Assembly: GCF_029227915.1 (NCBI RefSeq)
Contig: NC_079882.1
Location: 7,502,001-7,566,000, forward strand
Source of the DNA: Hydractinia symbiolongicarpus
Taxonomy: Eukaryota > Cnidaria > Hydrozoa > Anthoathecata > Hydractiniidae
Reading direction: 5' to 3'
Length of the DNA stretch: 64,000 nt
Part shown: piece after piece, positions 35,799 to 47,480 of the stretch
Numbering within the stretch: position 1 is the stretch's first letter
Layout: every line of letters starts with the position of its first letter
Notes under the pieces: generated by a model
Database searches by the model: none
Told to the model about the DNA's origin: nothing
The model's input: the letters and a program-made list of their open reading frames with translations, nothing else
Program-made: the position numbers and the translations under genes

Positions 35799-38200
35799 TT
35801 GGGAATGTATTACTTCAGCAATATTTTCATGATGCACACTGCTCCCTGGACACCAGCTCCCTGGATGAATGACCCATCCATTGTATCGTCGAAACTGAAA
35901 CTTGATGAACTTCGTAGTGAATTAAAATCTTGTGATGACAGAGAGGCTAAACATGAGTATGTTGAAACGAGAAATAAATTGAAGAAGGCTATCAAACACT
36001 CTAGAAGAACCTTCTATCAAAAGGCTTTATCAAGTAACCGTTCAAAGGAAGTATGGAAAACCATAAGAACTATTATTAAACCACAGTTCAAACAAATCAG
36101 GCAGAATCCCGATACCATCAATGATTATTTCAATTCCATTGCAATAAAGTTAAGCAATACAAATGAGTTAAACATTTCTCCCACCATGAATGATGAGGCT
36201 GTACCGGCAATGGATTTATTTGACCTTCGTCACGCTACCCAAGAGGATGTTCTCAAACATTTGAATTCATTGAGAAGTGATCGCTCTACTGGTGGTGATA
36301 ACATACCAGCGAAATTCATAAAACCAGTCGCAGCCCAATTGTCGCCAGTCCTAACAAAGATTTTGAATAACTGCATCGATGCAAACGTATTTCCAACATG
36401 CTGGAAGAAATCACGTATCTGTCCGGTACCTAAAGTTCCAGGTGCTTCACAACTAGAAGATTTTCGTCCAATATCAATACTTCCTGTACTGTCGAAAGTA
36501 TATGAGAAAGTCATTTTATCACAGCTTTGTGACTTCATTGATAGATATAACATTTACGCTTCAACTCAATCTGGTTTTCGTAAAGGTCACTCGTGCATCA
36601 CGATACTCTTAAAATTAAAGGACGACATTTTGAAGGCTATGCAAAGAGGTGAAGTAACTTTATCAGTGTCAGCAGATTACTCCAAAGCATTTGATACTGT
36701 GAAATATGACGTTCTGATTAATAAGTTGAAGAAACTCCAAATGTCTCCTGCATTCATCAATTTGATCTCTAACTATTTGTCAAATCGCCAGCAGTTTGTG
36801 CAAATTGATGACAAAAAATCGGACACCTTGCTGATCAAATACGGTGTTCCCCAGGGATCTATTCTTGGTCCGATCTTGTTCAACATCTATGTCTCTGACC
36901 TATCGTTGAATTCGTCGTGTAATTCTATCCAGTACGCAGATGACACAAATCTTTACATACACTTCAAACTAAAAGAAATGGATATCGCAACAGCAAAGCT
37001 TCAAAGTGACATTAACCAAATAACAACATGGTCAAAGATAAACAATCTGATGTTTAATTCCATAAAGACAAAATCAATTATGTACTCGACAAGCCAGTTA
37101 AGCTGTATAAACAATTTAAACTTCAGTATCTTATTCAAATTCCATAGTAATGGTGCTGAGATTGAGCGGGTATCCTCTCTCAAAATACTGGGCATAACAT
37201 TCGATGAACATATGACGTGGTCTACACATGTGAATAACATCATTAGATCATCATACGCTACGATTTCGACATTAAAGCGATTGAAACGTTTGGCACCTTT
37301 TCACGTGAGAAAGAATCTCGCTGAAGCACTGATATTATCAAAGATAGACTACGGAAATCTTGTCTATAATAATATTCCACAATATCAAATGAAAAGGTTA
37401 CAAAGAGTTCTAAATGTCGCTGCCAGCTTTTTTCTTCAGAGATATGCTTCCACTAACGATGTGTTAGTAATACTGAAATGGCTGCCAGTGCAAGAGCGTG
37501 TAAATTTATCGATACTAAAACTGGCACACAAGGTGTTGTATGACGAATGCTCACCTGAATACCTTACACTGAAATGGTACAAAAATGGTCGAAGCCTGCG
37601 ATCTGATGCAGAAAACAAAAATAAACTACAAAGCGACACATTCCGAAAAACGTTTATGGATTGCTCATCAGCGTTGTTTAATGATCTTCCTGGCAATATT
37701 CGTTCCGTTGTCAACCATAAAGAATTTATCAAAAAAGTCAAATTATTTTTACACGATAGTGCTTTGTGCAAACTTTTATCCAAATAATGTGAATAACTCT
37801 ATGCATGTAGGCTATCTATTTCCCCCCATCTTTTCATTATAGTTCTACCTTTTTTGTGTGTCCTTACATCGGTGCCATCAATTTATTTATTTTTAATTAG
37901 TCTCTTCTTTTTTTTTTTTTTTCTTGTTCAATGTGTCTACTTACTCTACCGGCACCATTTCATACTCTGTGAGCCCATTTATTTCATTATGCACTTAGAT
38001 TCAATATATTTTTTTACTGATCTTATAGATTTTATAGATTTTTATAGTTTTTATTTTTTTGTAGGCAGAAGAACCATTTGTAAATTATGGATGCGTTAAC
38101 ATTGACCAATGTCGGACGTTTTTTCCATTGTTCTGTAAAAAATTAAACCATAAATATTTATATTTTATCGTAAAGGGCTTTAATTAAAGGAAGGAAGCTT
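35799..38200 (+). mobile_element. 5'-truncated non-LTR retrotransposon (CR1/Jockey-like LINE)
   Basis: An open frame at 35799-37787 (662 aa) covers the linker, reverse transcriptase and C-terminal region of a LINE ORF2. The endonuclease domain is absent; recognisable LINE sequence starts near APWMND (about 35860), so the element is truncated at the 5' end and its first codons may be flanking DNA. RT motifs are in order: DFRPISILP, QSGFRKGHSC, ADYSKAFDT, YGVPQGSILGPILF and the catalytic YADD (residues 379-382, DNA 36933-36944). The frame has no internal stop, so the insertion is fairly young. About 400 bp of 3' untranslated sequence follows, ending near 38160-38200 without a clear tail. It cannot move alone as it lacks the endonuclease. 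Confidence 0.9.
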
Positions 38201-39348
38201 AAACTTTTGCAATAAGTTTTGTCTTTGTTAACAAGGGATTATTTTGATTAAAATGGAGTTGATTTAAGGAAGCTCTAATATCAGATTAATGTTACGTGCT
38301 ATTTTAGAAACATATTATAATCCCTGCACGATGCTTATGTAAAATGTCAAAACAGTTTGATAGCCTGCTGTTGTAACGACGTAAAAGGACGTTTAAATGC
38401 TATGCAAAGTTGAAGGAGACTTTAATATGAAATTGTCACCTCGTGATTATTTACGCATTTATTACCGCATGATCTAAATCGTATTAGACATGGACGTAGA
38501 GCTAAATTCTTTATATTGCTTTTCTTTAGATAAAGCTTTTATTTACATTAATAGGTTTTAGAGATTTCAGAGCAGGGGAAAATAGATTTCACAATAGAAA
38601 AAAACGAACAATTGTTAGCTAATCATTGTTATTGTGCAGCGCTTACCCAGGTACATAGAATTGTTTCGCTTTTATGCAGTTTTGAAAATACCCGAGATTT
38701 TAAAGTTTATATAAAGTTCGTTTTGAAATATAAAATATTATTTTTTTATGTTCTTTCTTATATTTCTGAGGTGGTGAATATGAATTATTGTAGATTTTTA
38801 CTGTTTAGAAATGAATGAGTTGATATTCTTTGGTGAATTCTAGAATGTGGCTAGTTAGAAATATTTAATTTCGTGATCAACCTAACAAGCTAGTATTTGG
38901 TAACTCCTTGTGAAGTTTTAATTTGGGCTAACTTGTTTTTTTGCTTACTACCGGACAATAGGTAGCGTGCGCTGTAACACAACAAATGATGTGATAAAAC
39001 GTATGAAATTGTTTAAGTTTTAGAGGAAATGCTTTTGCCTGGACTTGATTGTGCCTAATTAATATTCAAGCAGTTTGCCAAAAAATTCATATTAGCAGCT
39101 GTAGTAGCGAATTTCTCGGAAACTAGGATTCCTTTTATAATTTCCGTTGATAGCGATGGTAAAAGTCATGTCCCTCAGGAAGTCCTTAGCTTACTCGTCT
39201 GGTAGTTGTTTCAACTGTGTTTCATGTGAAAATATAAATATAAAAAAATCTGCCGCTTCACACTGAAAGAAATATTGTATCCCTCATCATATATTTACAA
39301 TAATGTATTTACATAAAGTTTATTCACACAGTCCAAGCACACGTTTTT

Positions 39349-39812
39349 TTAAGTAGCTACACATTTCAATCTGCAAGCCAGCATATTTTTCAAGCATATT
39401 TTTTCTTCCTCGTTCATATCACTGAATGTCGTGCATATTTCGAAGTAGGTATGACAATCGTCTACACATGAGCTTTTTACAGGTTGTATTTGTTTCTTGA
39501 AAGCAAAAGAACTGTCCTTTCCAAGTTCTTTTACATCTTCTTTCTCAACTATTTCTGTGACTGGGTTACATTGAACCTCAATTACGAATAACACGAAGAA
39601 AAAAGCTGAAATATAAATAATACATATGTACGTTGTAATTTTAATTTTATTTAGGATTTCCCTAAAAAAGTTTTTATGATAAAATATAATAAATTCACTA
39701 TAAATGTCTTCAGAGGTTTGCAGGCTAATCTTTAGGAGGGCAAAAAACGTTTCGTGAAAGAAATCCCAAGAATATCAAACAAAATATCTTAATACTCACC
39801 AAACAACTTCAT
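39349..39812 (-). CDS. Small secreted six-cysteine peptide, copy 1
   Basis: Two exons on the minus strand, 39812-39800 (13 bases, four codons plus one base) and 39605-39349, encode 89 aa. The split signal peptide begins MKLF and continues AFFFVLFVIEVQC. After a charged linker comes a single module with cysteine gaps 3-6-12-6-3, containing the family core CLKNMLACRLKC shared with the neighbours. AATAAA on the minus strand at 39324-39319 lies about 25 bp after the stop. A TATA-like box is at about 39924-39947, some 110-135 bp before the start codon. This copy has a longer spacer (FSDMNEEEKI) than its sisters. Secretion and three disulfides are inferred; the target and role are unknown. Confidence 0.85.
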
Positions 39813-39923
39813 ATTAATTTCGTCCTTTATAGAACTTTCCACAATCTCTTTCACGAGTTTGATTAGAATGTAATTATATTTCTTTGCAATATGCAATTAG
39901 TGTAGGATGGATTGATGAAGTTT

Positions 39924-39947
39924 GTATAAATATCCTTCGTATATAAA
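39924..39947 (-). promoter_or_regulatory. TATA-like core promoter of peptide copy 1
   Basis: On the minus strand the stretch reads tttatatacgaaggatattt, with two TATA-like words 110-135 bp upstream of the start codon. The same block is conserved at about 44590-44620 in the relic copy, which supports a promoter function in the ancestor. Confidence 0.5.
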
Positions 39948-40470
39948 ACAGGATTATTACATTGATTCATCAAAAAAGAAACTTAAATCATCTGACAACA
40001 TGATGGCACGTGCCGCATTCCAACGGATTAGGAAATAATTAGTAGAATTAATACTTGCATCAGGGGAAAAGTAATTGATCCCACGAATGTTAGATGTAAT
40101 GGTTATTGTAACGTTGTGATCAAAAGTACTGATGTAGTATTGCTTATGAAGTGACAATGTTGCATTTTTATTGTCCTGTTCATTGACGAAATGATATGTC
40201 TCACAAATACACTTCCTTCCAATTTTTTATGAGGATACTTTCTGTTTAATATAAAATATATACACCCTTATTCTCTTTTAATACTTGACATATCTTTCAT
40301 TTCACGTAGCAGATAGAAAAGAATTTTTTTTTAGATGCACTTGTTTTAGTAATAAAGGTGTCCCAAATGCATTCGACTATCTATGATGTGGACAACGATG
40401 CTTTAATATACTTTGATTTAATTCGATCTATTTCGTGGCAAGATCTAGTTTGATGAATATATAAAATTGC

Positions 40471-40515
40471 CATAGCAACAAATACCATAGCAAGAAATAC
40501 CATAGCAACAAATAC
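40471..40515. repeat. Three tandem copies of a 15-bp repeat
   Basis: The unit catagcaacaaatac is repeated three times with one difference in the middle copy. Confidence 0.85.
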
Positions 40516-41166
40516 CTGCAAATGCTATTTGATGCAAATTGATAATTTTTATTTTTCACAAAATTATCTTTTCATAAAAGAAATCCGATCTTAGTTTATT
40601 AATTCTCCTTAAATAAAGCAGCTCAATGTCAAGTAACATTTCGCAGCAATAGAGAAGAAAATATTAAATGCCATTTAGTCAACATGATCAATAAAATGAA
40701 AGATGTTAACGACAAAATTGAAAATATTCTGTGTAAAACAAAATGACCAATATAATGTTTTTGCTATTAGCAAGATATGAGGAATTTGGACTATATAGAT
40801 ATCTAGTATCTTCCAAAAGCTATCTACGTTGTCTTAATCTGGCGTTCAAATAATAGAGAAAATTATCATACTTAAACGGAAATTCTTTTCCACAGTAAAG
40901 CGGACTATTGTAAATTGTAGTGGAAGTTCTAGCAAGACTTACCAATCTTTTCAATAACACATTCCTTTTTTTATTGAAAAAAATGAGGCGAAAAATGTTA
41001 AAGAGAATGGATTACGAAGTGTATGGGTAACTAGAAAAAAAGTTTTTATTCCGTTACATTAATCTCAGGTTCTTTATATACAAAACTTGACTATCAAAAG
41101 TGACATTAATATCAAAAATGTCATCTACAAATTATTAGGTATAATTACGTTTGTCGTTTACAAAAA

Positions 41167-41694
41167 TTATTTTGCACGATTTAGTCTGCAAGCCAGCATA
41201 TTTTTCAAGCATACTGATTCTTCTTGGCTTGATTTGTTAAACTCGATACAAATGTCATAGTACACGTGACAATCACTTCTGCATTGACTTTTTACAGGTT
41301 GCTTCTGTTCCACCGAACGATGGACCTTGTCCACACCCAAAATCTTTAAATTTCTTTTCTCGTCCACTTTTTTGATAGATTTACAACGAACATTTATCAG
41401 CAGTAGTATCAGAAGGAAAACTAAAGTACAGATCTTAGTAAAGAAATTTTTAAGGAGGTAATAGTGGCTTGGCTCAAATCTCTCTCATAACGGTTGTAAA
41501 AGCCACGTCTCCAAAGCTGGTTGAAGAGATTTTGCTACGATTTAAGTCAAGGAAAAAATTCCGGTGATTGTAGCGTGTCTTGAGAACACAGAGAGAGATT
41601 AGCTTTGTTTTTAAAAAATTGCAAATTAGAGGTTAAACTTGGTGGGTAATCATAAGAATGATATAAATTTTATTGACTTACCAGTTAACTTCAT
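41167..41694 (-). CDS. Secreted cysteine peptide, copy 2, sixth cysteine lost
   Basis: Exons on the minus strand are 41694-41682 and 41420-41167, giving 88 aa. The signal peptide starts MKLT and continues VFLLILLLLINVRC, with the intron at the same place and phase as in the other copies. The module keeps the first five cysteines with gaps 3-6-12-6, but the sixth position (codon at 41176-41178) is arginine, CGT where copy 3 has TGT. One cysteine would be unpaired, so this copy is either drifting or uses a different fold. The rest of the frame and the splice sites are intact. An ACGTCA element and a TATA box lie upstream at about 41825-41857. Confidence 0.8.
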
Positions 41695-41824
41695 TTTGAT
41701 TGTATTCTGTAGAAAGTTCAGGATGAATACAATTGATTTCTTTTACAAACGTTCAAGTAAGTACGTATTCCTTCTTTATAAATCTCAGATAAACTTTGTT
41801 ATGATATGTGGAATAAATTAAGAA

Positions 41825-41857
41825 CGTATATATATGTTCTATTTTTGCTTAACGTCA
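41825..41857 (-). promoter_or_regulatory. TATA box plus ACGTCA element of peptide copy 2
   Basis: A TATA run (gtatatatatg, about 41826-41836) lies about 130-140 bp before the start codon, and ACGTCA (41852-41857, TGACGT on the coding strand) is about 15 bp further upstream. The same pair with similar spacing precedes copy 3, so it is a shared proximal promoter. TGACGT is a CREB/ATF-type half-site. Confidence 0.5.
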
Positions 41858-44059
41858 CCTGACAGGTTGGATGTATTTAAATAATCGATAAAGCTGTATA
41901 GCACATGACAACCAGACATTGTACGACGAATATTAAAATAATTATAGAAGACTATATTCAACAAATTTTAATTAAAACGTGCATGCAGTTAAATAAAAAT
42001 TTACTCAGTCGAACCACACCTCACAATTAAATTCTTCCTCTAGGTAACCGCATTAGGACGTTAGTTAAATGAGTAAGGCTATTTAGCGAAATTAAAAGCG
42101 CTAATGTCTATCTTTTATTCTTAAATTGCACTTAAATACGGACTGTTTGCCAAAAAAGATCACAACATAATTTCATCGTTTATCTGACTTAATTACGTAT
42201 GACAACATGAAAAATGCTTCAAACATATTCTGCACTACACGTTCTGCTTTCTGAATTTAAACAGTAATTGTGTACAGTAATGAACCATCAAAGATTACTT
42301 CGAGATATGGCAATAGAATGGCTTCGAAATATTCTTCCTTATTCTTTCTGGACATATTCAAAGTATTGATGTAATCTTAGCCATAATAGAACAATACCGC
42401 ATTTATGTTACCCATTGATACCTAAATTCTTCTTTCTTTTTCAAATGCAATTGTTTAAGGTACTGGGTATTGATGAATCTGTTTGTGAATAACAAACACT
42501 TACACTTCTCAGTTTACTGTCCGTAATACCGTCTGTTATTACAATGACTTCTTTTCTTGCATGAGTTTTTCTGGACATGACGAGAATGATGAATTTTAAA
42601 ACCCACTATTTGATAAGGAAAACAACGCGGCCGACAAAGCCATTATCAAATACAAAAATCTAATATGACCAACAATCGCTTGGACCAACCTTTATCAGAA
42701 AACGCTATTGTTTTGTTTTTTCAAGAAGGGATATGACTACATATAAATTGAAATAGAAAGAATGTTTTTGGTCAATTTTTTCATTACTACATTCTTATAA
42801 CACGAAAGGTTTCAAGCACTAGTTACTATACCTGTGTATTGTCTGGGTAATTATTTGTGTTAATATTTTGCGATGGTATTCAGAAAGAAAAGAATTAAGA
42901 AGTAGGCATTAACTGCATTGGAATTGTTGTTGTTGTTGTTTCTGTGGACATGTGATCCAAAGAGGAAAAAATTCTATTTACATTTCATTAAAAAAAATTA
43001 AAAAGAGTGAGCTCCTTAAATTTCATATGTAAAATAGATTTAGTTGGGTTTTTTTAATGAGGGACAATTTTGAAAAAAATTGGTATTGATTTGCGTAAGC
43101 TTTGATATCAGATTAATGTCATACGCCATTCCGGAAACATATTATAATCGATGCATATTGCCTATGTTAAATAACAAAGCAATTTGATAACCTGCTGCTG
43201 TATCGACGTATAGGAAGTTTAAACACTACATGTTTAAATAAAAAGGTATTGTTCGTTCTACATTATTATAGATTTGTTCTACATTATTATATGAGATATA
43301 CACATTGAGATAAATATTGTAATATATTACTACTTCTCCTCATGCAAACAGTCTTTCATTACATTGACTGCCACATATGTTTAACTTCAAAGCAGGGGAA
43401 AAATAGATTTTAGAAGAAAAAATTATAGTTTTATAATAAATTAGATCAATAATTCTATGTAAAATTTGTATCTAACCTGAATATATGCAAGAACATATCT
43501 TTTGTTGATGGTTTTCCCATTTCTTGAAATACCAGTTTTTAATATAAAACTATTTTTTAATTAGTATAAAAACGAGAATTGCACTTTCTGGTTTATACGA
43601 ATCTTTAATTACGTGATCAACAGGGGAAACTGGAATTCGTGGCTTGACAAAAAATTGTTCTACACTCACTAGTTCGTTCGCCTAATACCGGATTGGTTGT
43701 TCGTGGTGCGACAGACAAAAAAGAGATAGTGAACCCCCTTTTAGGTACCTGCTTTGACGTTGAATGACACATATATTTTCCGACTGGATTACTTTCTCAA
43801 GTAATAGTGCCTAATAAAAATTCAGGTTTTTTTTAGGGAGTTTATCACAATATAGTCTGTGGTGGCTTATGAGAAGCGCCAGAAACTAGGTGCCCTTGAT
43901 TTGTGTGAAGGTCACGCCTGAAATACTGGTTCCAGTTTAAATCACTTTTTCTGGAACCAATAAAACTATTCTATTTAAGATTGTTTATATGTTAACACCA
44001 ACCAAGAGAAAACTGAAATATAAATGTACTTCTTAAAGTTTTTTTTTTGTGGCTCAGTT

Positions 44060-44490
44060 TTAAAGTGTTTTTTTATCTTATATATATAAATTTCAGTTTT
44101 ATAAAAAAATAAAACTACAAGGAATGCTGTAAACATTTTAAATACACCCTGAAGAAGTTCTAAGTAATGAATCAATGATCGTTAGTTTCTTGATTTTATG
44201 AACATTTGAGGCTTTTTCATTTGAGGTCTCTCCATAATCTTAAGGATAAAAATAAAAATATTATCTAGTTAAATTAATTCAAAGATTTAATTTTAAATTT
44301 ACGTTTAATTTTTTAAAAAAGGTTTTCTATGTACACATAAGTGTTTTCGGCTCATATCAAAGCCGTGGATTTTTTCATGGCCTAAACGAGTAAATGAGAA
44401 ACGTTTACTTGCAAAAGACTGGTGTAAACCTTTAAAGGAACAAAATATAAATTCAACGAAACTGATAATGTATGGTTTATAACTTCAAAT
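44060..44490 (-). pseudogene. Relic of a secreted cysteine-peptide gene
   Basis: This lies in copy B at the place of copy 1. The upstream promoter block (about 44525-44650, with TATA word gtatataaaac) is well preserved. The aligned start codon has become TTG (44488-44486) and the first donor site is lost. A signal-peptide-like remnant follows a ttacag acceptor at about 44126 (AFLVVLFFYK on the minus strand), but no cysteine module is found after it. It is therefore a dead copy that kept its promoter longest. Confidence 0.6.
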
Positions 44491-45719
44491 AAATTCTTAT
44501 CTTCAGGAAATAATTTCCCTCAACAGTTTGATGAGAATGTAGTATATTTCTTTGCAATATGCAATTAGTGTAGGATGGATTGATGAAGTATGTATAAAAA
44601 TCCTTCGTATATAAAACAGGATTATTGCATTAATTCATCAAAATAGCAACTTAAATCATCTAACAACATGATGGCACAGGCCATATTCCAACAGATTAGT
44701 AAAATAAGAATTTCATCAGAGGAGGGAAGAGTATTTGATCCAATGAATGGTAATTATAGGAAGGTAGCTATCTAGCGTGGTGATCGAAAGTACTAACTTT
44801 TCATTAATGAAACGAAAATGCTACATTTATATCGTACGTCATCATTGTCTCATTGTTATACTCCTAGACCCCAAATAGACCGAGGGGGTGGTTAATAAAC
44901 AAGAGGTTGGAAAATTTAGCTATTTAGCTATGTGTTTCCTGCACTTTTAACACAAAGTCCCTGATTAAAACTTCAAATTTATAAATCGGTTAAATGATAA
45001 TTGTCACCTCTTGAGTTTGACCTAAAGACTTTCACTATTAAAGGAATCCTTTTCAACAACGTGTAAATAACTATAAAGTTAATAAACAGGAGTGGGCCGG
45101 ATGGGGTCTTAATAAGAGCGGGGCGTTGGAAGGCATTTATTCGGGGACCAAGAGTATAACATAAATAAATTTTTATCAAAGAAACGTGAAATAAATGATA
45201 GTACGTATTGACCTAATTAAAATGTGTATAATAATGATAATGTGTATGGAATAAAGGACATTGTATAAGCGATTATAAAGAAAATTGTTGGTAATATAAA
45301 AATTATTCCTAGAATATTTATCTTATCACAACATAATATCGATATTTAAACACACTTTGCCCGCCGGGAACGACATTCTTTATTCGTTAACATTAATTGT
45401 TGTTATTTAATTTAATACAATAAATGCCATGTACAAAATGGTAATTACAAAACATGGAAGCTTGAACTAATGGTATTCATGTGTTCCTAGAGCTATGTAC
45501 TATGTTGCAATTGATATGTAAGGAAGAGAAAAAACATCATTTGTTTAATAAACATTATCACACTATTCACGGTTTATTTCTAGCAAATCTTATATAATAA
45601 ATAAAAATTCCAAATGTTACATTTATTTACCTAAATTAAAGAAAATAAAGAAACAGGTATTAGCATAATGCATAAAAAATAATTATGTATATAATAAAGG
45701 TCTATTCGCACAAATTTTT

Positions 45720-46350
45720 TTAAGCTTTTGCACATTTTAGTCTGCAAGCCAACATATTTTTCAAGCACAGTAATTCCTCTTGATTTGATTTGTTAAACTC
45801 AGTGCATACTTTATAGTACGCATGACATTCTTTTGTGCATTGATTTTCTTCAGGTTTTTTCTCTTTTACCGAATCATGGACGTTTTCCCCGCTTAAGGTT
45901 TGTAGATCTGTTTTCTTGTACATTTTATTAATAGATTTACCACGAGCTGCTATCAGTAGCGTTGCCAGAAGAAGAACTAAAATACAAAAACATACATAAC
46001 AGAACTCTTTAAGAAGCAGTAGATTAGCAATAGCGTATTATGTTTAAAAGCATAGGGTCATTTATTGTAAAGTCACATCAAAGGAGTTACTGTTTCTAGC
46101 ATTACCATTTCATGTTTATCCATGTTTCAGATAAAACGAAGGCTGGTTGAAGAGATTTCACCATGCTTAAGGCCGGGAGAAAAGTAGCTCTTTTGATGAA
46201 GTGGTCTTTTGAATGTAGTGTGACTTAAGTATGCTGTGGTTACAGCCTTAAAATAGCTTAACCCTTTTCTAAACATGGTTAAGCACCAGACGGTGGAATT
46301 AGATAGATAAAAATATGGACGATATACGTAGACTTACCAATTAATTTCAT
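45720..46350 (-). CDS. Small secreted six-cysteine peptide, copy 3
   Basis: Exons on the minus strand are 46350-46338 and 45976-45720, giving 89 aa. The signal peptide begins MKLI and continues VLLLATLLIAARG. A charged linker leads to one module with cysteine gaps 3-6-12-6-3, nearly identical to that of copy 4 in its first half (CTKECHAYYKVC). The 361-bp intron is in phase 1 after four codons, as in all copies. It is the intact duplicate of copy 2. An ACGTCA-TATA promoter pair lies about 120-150 bp upstream. Confidence 0.85.
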
Positions 46351-46467
46351 TCTGATTGTATTCTGGAGAAAAGCCATCGTGAATGTAGTATTTAATTTTT
46401 AAAAACGTTTAAGTAAATGCGTAGTCTCTCTCTATGGATCCCAACATTGTTTTGATTTATGCACCGT

Positions 46468-46502
46468 GTATATATATATATGCTCTCATTTTGCTTACGT
46501 CA
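46468..46502 (-). promoter_or_regulatory. TATA box plus ACGTCA element of peptide copy 3
   Basis: A run of tatatatatata (about 46468-46481) and ACGTCA at 46497-46502 lie 120-150 bp before the start codon, in the same order and spacing as upstream of copy 2. Confidence 0.5.
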
Positions 46503-47480
46503 CTTGACAACTTGGATCTATGTAAATAGTCGATATGGCGGCATGAGACGTGACAAAGAGAAGCATCAGAACGGATATTAAAAGTAGAAAAAGAGTTGGC
46601 GATAATTATGGGAGACAGTAAATAACTACCTCCTAATTAAAACGCGGGGGTAGATAAATAAAAATTGGCTTTGTCAAAACAAACCTCACAATTTCATTGT
46701 TTTTTTAGAAAGCCATATTGGAATGATTGTAAAACAAGTAAGTTTCTCTATTTTTTGAAAATCTAAGATTAAACTTAAACCGGTAGATTGCCAAAGAAAT
46801 TACAAAATCCCACGTGTGATATCCGTTCACAAAATCGCCAGAGTTTTAACAAATCGTTCTCCCATTCAATGAAAGTATAAGAGCCCGCGTGGTGAAAAAA
46901 TGCAACGATTATTAGTTATAATCTATATCCATTGATATTTTTTACCGCGGTTCTTGCCTAGAGCCCTCATCAAGAATTTTCTTAAAAGCAAAATACCTTG
47001 AGATTTCCACTTCTACATGATATCCCGTTCAAATATACGCATTTAACATCGCACTGACTTATATAAATGGTAGCAATAAAGTACAGTAAGGGAGTAATAG
47101 TACAGAAGTTGTCATAACATTGCAAGGCTAAAAAAGGTATGACAACATCTGTACTATTACTATGTCCTGCAATGCACATTCCGGTTCATTAAACGAAAAA
47201 GGAAATTAATTCATACAACAGTGGAGCCAAACATTACTTATAGATATGGCAATAGGATAGCTTTAGAACAGTCGTTGTTGTTTTTTCCTGGCTAAGTACT
47301 AATTTAAAGTACTTTTTGCTTACTGCAAATGTCTTGATGTCATATTACTGATAACAGAACAATGCTGTATTCATGTCCTTTGACATCTACATTAATTGAC
47401 ACCTAAATTCTTAACTCCTTTCAAATAGGATTTCTTAAGGAAGTCTGCGTGGTTAATGATAGAGTCATTTGTGATAAAGA

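Larger units (their letters stand above)
38255..42490 (-). repeat. Segmental duplication, copy A
   Basis: This stretch aligns in the same order with 43085-47480. Matching blocks include 38272-38402 with 43099-43230 (atatcagattaatgt), 39855-39970 with 44525-44650 (gcaatatgcaattagtgtag), 41825-42050 with 46465-46700, and 42304-42490 with 47242-47480. Each copy holds two peptide genes or their relic, so the unit is a pair of genes, not one. Divergence with many indels indicates an old event. Confidence 0.75.
43085..47480 (-). repeat. Segmental duplication, copy B
   Basis: Counterpart of 38255-42490 in the same order and orientation. It carries a decayed gene (44.0-44.5 kb) at the position of copy 1 and an intact gene (45.7-46.35 kb) at the position of copy 2. 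Confidence 0.75.

Noticed and set aside
40471-40515. CRISPR-like spaced repeat
   Set aside because: The 15-bp copies are directly tandem with no spacers, and the genome is eukaryotic.
43975-44175. Minus-strand frame as an intact peptide gene
   Set aside because: It has a signal-like start but no cysteines, and its aligned start codon and donor are lost; treated as a relic instead.
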